In this document: positions 61,003 through 64,000 of the stretch, piece after piece
Position numbering within the stretch: position 1 is the first letter of the stretch
Layout: each line of letters opens with the position of its first letter
Assembly: GCF_014196535.1 (NCBI RefSeq)
Contig: NZ_JACIDU010000005.1
Coordinates: 16,126 to 80,125 of the forward strand
DNA length: 64,000 bases
Direction of reading: 5' to 3'
From: Allorhizobium borbori
GTDB taxonomy: Bacteria; Pseudomonadota; Alphaproteobacteria; Rhizobiales; Rhizobiaceae
The notes under the pieces: generated by a model
Databases searched by the model: none
What the model saw: only the letters and a program-made list of their open reading frames with translations
Told to the model about the DNA's origin: nothing
Translations under genes and position numbers: made by a program

Positions 61003-61547
61003 TCGATTTCGCTATACCGCTCCAGGCCGCCATTCGGGTCGAAAAGGACCGGCCGGTCGACGATATCTTCGGGGCGGTGGCCGAGCTGTTGCGGGCCGAA
61101 GGGCTGGTTGTCGCCGGCTTCCTTCAATGGGAACGCACTGACGACGGCGCGTGCTGCGGCCGGATCGAGCTGGAGGATCTGGCCAGCGGTGAGCGGCATG
61201 TGATATCGCAGGCGCTGGGTCCGAGTGCGCGCGGTTGCCGGCTCGATCCGCAGGCCCTGGCCGACGTGGCTGGGCGCCTCCTGTCCGGTCTGGAGAACGA
61301 TCCGGATCTCTTGATCCTCAACCGCTTCGGCAAAGGCGAGGCCGAGGGGCAGGGCTTTCGTGCCGTGATGGAGGAGGCCTGCGCGCGGGGCATTCCGGTG
61401 CTGATCGCGGTGCGGGAAAGCTATGTCGAGGCCTGGGAGCGGTTTGCGGGAGATCTCGGGCTCCTCCTTCCACCCGACCGGGGCCTGGTTGTCGACTGGG
61501 TCCGTCGGGCGGTTGCGGCGGCCGGGAGACTTCGCGATGCGGCATGA
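60999..61547 (+). CDS. DUF2478-family protein, molybdenum-cofactor related
   Basis: A 182-residue protein of the DUF2478 family, often found near molybdate or nitrate reductase genes. Typical features are VAGFLQWERTDDG, a DPDLLILNRFGKGEAEGQGFR segment and a C-terminal DWVRRA. It resembles a P-loop-type fold without an obvious Walker A. Its ATG overlaps the moeA stop, GGAGG lies upstream, and it overlaps moaA by 11 bases. A role in cofactor storage or delivery is inferred only from context. Confidence 0.85.
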   Translation: MIDFAIPLQAAIRVEKDRPVDDIFGAVAELLRAEGLVVAGFLQWERTDDGACCGRIELEDLASGERHVISQALGPSARGCRLDPQALADVAGRLLSGLENDPDLLILNRFGKGEAEGQGFRAVMEEACARGIPVLIAVRESYVEAWERFAGDLGLLLPPDRGLVVDWVRRAVAAAGRLRDAA

Positions 61548-62574
61548 ACAGCATATCGCGACCGGCACGGAAGCACCACAGTCTCCCCTGGTCGATCGGT
61601 TCGGCCGGCAGGTCACCTATCTTCGGCTTTCAGTGACGGATCGCTGCGATCTCCGCTGCACCTACTGCATGGCCGAACACATGACATTCCTGCCGCGCCA
61701 GGATGTCCTGTCCCTGGAGGAGCTGTACCGGCTGGCTCGAGTCTTCATCCGTGGGGGCGTGCGCAAGATCCGGTTGACGGGCGGAGAGCCGCTGGTGCGC
61801 AAGAATATCCTTCAGCTGTTCAGTCTGCTCGCGCCGCATCTCGACGGCGGCGAGCTCGATGAGGTGACGCTGACCACTAACGGCACGCTGCTCTCGCGTT
61901 ATGCCGAAGCCCTGTTTGCAACAGGTGTGCGCCGCGTCAACGTCTCGCTCGACAGTCTCGATGCCGGCAGATATGCACGGATAACCCGGTGGGGCCGGCT
62001 GGATTCGGTTCTGAAGGGTATCGACGCAGCGCTTTCCGCCGGTCTCAAGGTCAAACTCAACGCGGTTGCCATGCGGGGTGACTTCGAAAGCGAAGTGGAC
62101 GATCTCATCGGCTTCGCGCATGGGCGAGGCATGGACCTCACGTTGATCGAGGAGATGCCGCTTGGGCAGACCGGACACGATCGCAGCCAGAGCTTCCTGC
62201 CCCTTGATCATCTGCGCCGGTCGATTGGCGGGCGGTGGACGCTTGTTCCGATCGATGATCGGACCGGAGGTCCGGCCCGCTATGTTCGCGTTGCCGAAAC
62301 CGGCGGGCGGCTCGGCTTCATCACGCCGCTATCATGCGATTTCTGTGCAAGCTGCAATCGGGTGCGGGTGAGCTGCACCGGCGATCTCTTCACCTGCATG
62401 GGGAGCGAGGGGATGGTCGGGCTTCGCCAGGCGTTGCGCGGCGAGGATCCGGAGGCAACCATTGGTGGCCTGATCCGGGATGCGCTTGGTCGCAAGCCGA
62501 AGGGACATTCGTTCGAAATCTCGCGCCAAGCCGTCAGCGGTATCGCGCGCCATATGTCGGTTCTAGGAGGATAG
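61537..62574 (+). CDS. moaA: GTP 3',8-cyclase MoaA
   Basis: A 345-residue radical-SAM enzyme for the first step of molybdopterin synthesis. The N-terminal cluster ligands are Cys37, Cys41 and Cys44 (CDLRCTYC), and the C-terminal cluster ligands lie in CDFCASCNRVRVSC...C. The GGEP loop (LTGGEPLVRKN) and the essential C-terminal Gly-Gly (SVLGG) are present. The ATG at 61537 overlaps the DUF2478 gene. No moaC gene is in the window, so the partner must be encoded elsewhere. Confidence 0.96.
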   Translation: MRHEQHIATGTEAPQSPLVDRFGRQVTYLRLSVTDRCDLRCTYCMAEHMTFLPRQDVLSLEELYRLARVFIRGGVRKIRLTGGEPLVRKNILQLFSLLAPHLDGGELDEVTLTTNGTLLSRYAEALFATGVRRVNVSLDSLDAGRYARITRWGRLDSVLKGIDAALSAGLKVKLNAVAMRGDFESEVDDLIGFAHGRGMDLTLIEEMPLGQTGHDRSQSFLPLDHLRRSIGGRWTLVPIDDRTGGPARYVRVAETGGRLGFITPLSCDFCASCNRVRVSCTGDLFTCMGSEGMVGLRQALRGEDPEATIGGLIRDALGRKPKGHSFEISRQAVSGIARHMSVLGG

Positions 62575-62576
62575 AA

Positions 62577-63098
62577 ATGCAGATTGCCATCGTTACCGTA
62601 TCGGATCGCGCCAGCTGCGGAGAATATGACGATCTATCGGGTCCATTGATCGAGACATGGCTGGCGCGCGCGATCACGTCGCCCTACAAGCTGACGAAGC
62701 GGATCATCCCGGATGGATTCGTCTCCGTTCGCGATGAACTGATCGATCTCTGCGACCAGCATCGCTTCGACCTGATCCTGACGACTGGAGGCACGGGCCC
62801 GGCAGCACGGGACGAAACGCCGGAAGCCATGCGGGCAGTACTGATCAAGGAGCTACCGGGCTTCGGCGAGCTGCTGCGCCGCGTCAGCCTGGACCAGACG
62901 CCGACGGCCATCCTGTCGCGCCAGACGGCCGGGACAAGAGGACATTCGCTGATCATCAACCTACCGGGCAATCCGGCCTCGATCCAGGTCTGCCTAGACA
63001 CCATATTCTCGGCGGTGCCCTACTGTCTCGATTTGATCGGAGCCGGTCGGATCGAGACGGATCCGAATATCATCAAGGCTCACCGACCGGCACGATAG
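62577..63098 (+). CDS. Molybdopterin adenylyltransferase, MogA/MoaB type
   Basis: A 173-residue MoCF-fold protein that adenylates molybdopterin before metal insertion. The motifs are VTVSDRASCGEYDDLSGP, LTTGGTGPAARDETPEAM, SRQTAGTRGHSLIINLPGNPASI. AGGAGG precedes the ATG. It is the last gene of the nar/moa operon. MogA and MoaB are not separable with certainty from sequence; the GxDxxxG context favours MogA. Confidence 0.93.
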   Translation: MQIAIVTVSDRASCGEYDDLSGPLIETWLARAITSPYKLTKRIIPDGFVSVRDELIDLCDQHRFDLILTTGGTGPAARDETPEAMRAVLIKELPGFGELLRRVSLDQTPTAILSRQTAGTRGHSLIINLPGNPASIQVCLDTIFSAVPYCLDLIGAGRIETDPNIIKAHRPAR

Positions 63099-63361
63099 GG
63101 CTTTGCGGTCTTGTCGAGCGGTTCGGTGTTGACTCAATCGTTACCAAGCAGTGCTCTCCAATCAGTGCGACAAATATTGATTTTTCGATCCCCCGCACCG
63201 GAAGTTCCATAAATCATATTACGCCATATTCTCTAAAGCGTTGGCAGATTCCATTTTCAAATGCAACGAGGACAATAATCGCCATGGTTTCAGATGCTAT
63301 GAGGGCGGACACCGGCCGACCCTCGAGTCATAATGCGGCGTCCTCAATTAGGGAGCCGATC

Positions 63362-63979
63362 ATGTCATTTACTAGTGATACTATCCTTGTTGCGCTCGAA
63401 CTCAGTAATTCTCTGTGGCTTGTCGGAACCCGACAGGCGGGTGCCCGGGTCAGCCAAATGCACCGTGTTAGTGCCGGCGATACAGCTATGCTGATGCGCT
63501 TACTGGATGAACTGCAGGCAAGCGGGCGAGGCCAAGGTACCCCGTCGCCCATTGCTGTTTGCTTCGAGGCGGGACGCGATGGGTTCTGGCTGCACCGTCT
63601 GCTGACAGCCCAAGGTATTACAGCGTATGTGGTGGAACCGACAAGCATTCTGGTGAACCGAAGGGCGAAACGGGCAAAGACCGATCGTCTCGATGCTGAA
63701 GGAATGTTGCGTGTTCTCGCCGCCTATATCGCCGGAGACACCCAGATATGCAGCATGGTGCAGGTGCCCACTCCCGATGAGGAGGATGGCAAAAGGGTGC
63801 ACAGGGAGCGAGAATATCTTGTGCAGGAGCAAACGCGGATCGAAAATCGCATATCTGCTCTCCTTGTCACCCAAGGTATCCGTTCGCGGCCATCACTGCG
63901 TAGCTGGGGTCAGAACAAGAGCAGTCCGAAATCGTACGCTAAGGACGAACGGAATGAGAACTTACGCGGCGTTCCTTAG
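63362..63979 (+). pseudogene. IS110-family transposase, C-terminally truncated
   Basis: The frame matches the N-terminal RuvC-like (DEDD) half of an IS110-family transposase: TILVALELSNSLWLVG, PIAVCFEAGRDGFWLHRLL, and the RRAKRAKTDRLDAEGMLRVLAAY segment, through to the family's PSLRSW. After residue about 185 the sequence diverges and stops, so the C-terminal Ser-bearing domain is missing. It has either suffered a deletion or an insertion at about 63912. An upstream in-frame ATG at 63284 lies outside the conserved region. Confidence 0.82.
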
Positions 63980-64000
63980 CCTAGCCGGAAAGCGGAGCGA

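Noticed and set aside
1..64000. CRISPR arrays, rRNA and tRNA genes
   Set aside because: No regularly spaced direct repeats of CRISPR length and no rRNA or tRNA sequence were seen.

Overview
The window reads as accessory DNA (plasmid or chromosomal island) from an alphaproteobacterium of the order Hyphomicrobiales, most like Rhizobium, Agrobacterium, Ensifer or Shinella. This rests on the GC-rich codon use, the mix of IS21, IS6 and IS110 elements, a DUF1403/ScpB-like pair, TRAP and opine-type ABC transporters, and a rhizobial style Crp regulator. No rRNA, tRNA or CRISPR array was seen. Family names come from recognition of protein sequence, not from database searches.

Layout. 1-5.4 kb is insertion-sequence debris: an IS21 element cut by the window edge that has truncated an older IS6 transposase, an integrase fragment, a CHASE4-GGDEF-EAL c-di-GMP protein and a second, decayed IS21 fragment. 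5.5-9.9 kb holds an ArsR regulator, an orphan TadG-like protein, a vapBC-type pair whose toxin lacks one expected active-site acid, and a tyrosine recombinase. Divergent from the recombinase are DUF1403 and ScpB-like genes, with a 25-bp inverted repeat between. 11.8-15.4 kb is a tight operon: HTH regulator, DNA methylase, PIN nuclease, behind two identical palindromic operators. It is the best candidate here for an undescribed defence-type system. A complete IS6 element follows.

16.7-42.4 kb contains two linked catabolic clusters, each built on an FrlB-like SIS deglycase and an FrlD-like PfkB kinase, the enzyme pair that breaks down Amadori compounds such as fructosyl-amino acids. Cluster 1 (16.7-28.6 kb) adds a peptide/opine ABC importer, a GntR regulator and hydantoinase/oxoprolinase subunits HyuA and HyuB. 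Cluster 2 (29.2-42.4 kb) adds a polar amino-acid ABC importer, an FAD oxidoreductase, an FrlC-like TIM-barrel epimerase, a cyclodeaminase-family protein, LacI and GntR regulators and a TRAP transporter. Shared palindromes upstream of divergent units give a regulatory model.

42.5-47.7 kb carries a truncated FTR1 permease and a TetR-controlled HlyD/FtsX/LolD-type export operon with a striking 16-bp inverted-repeat operator. 47.7-63.1 kb is a self-contained nitrate-respiration module: a damaged Crp-family gene, an FNR box, a fused NarK1-NarK2 transporter, narGHJI, a parvulin, a beta-carbonic anhydrase and molybdenum-cofactor genes (moeA, DUF2478, moaA, moaB/mogA). A broken IS110 transposase closes the window.
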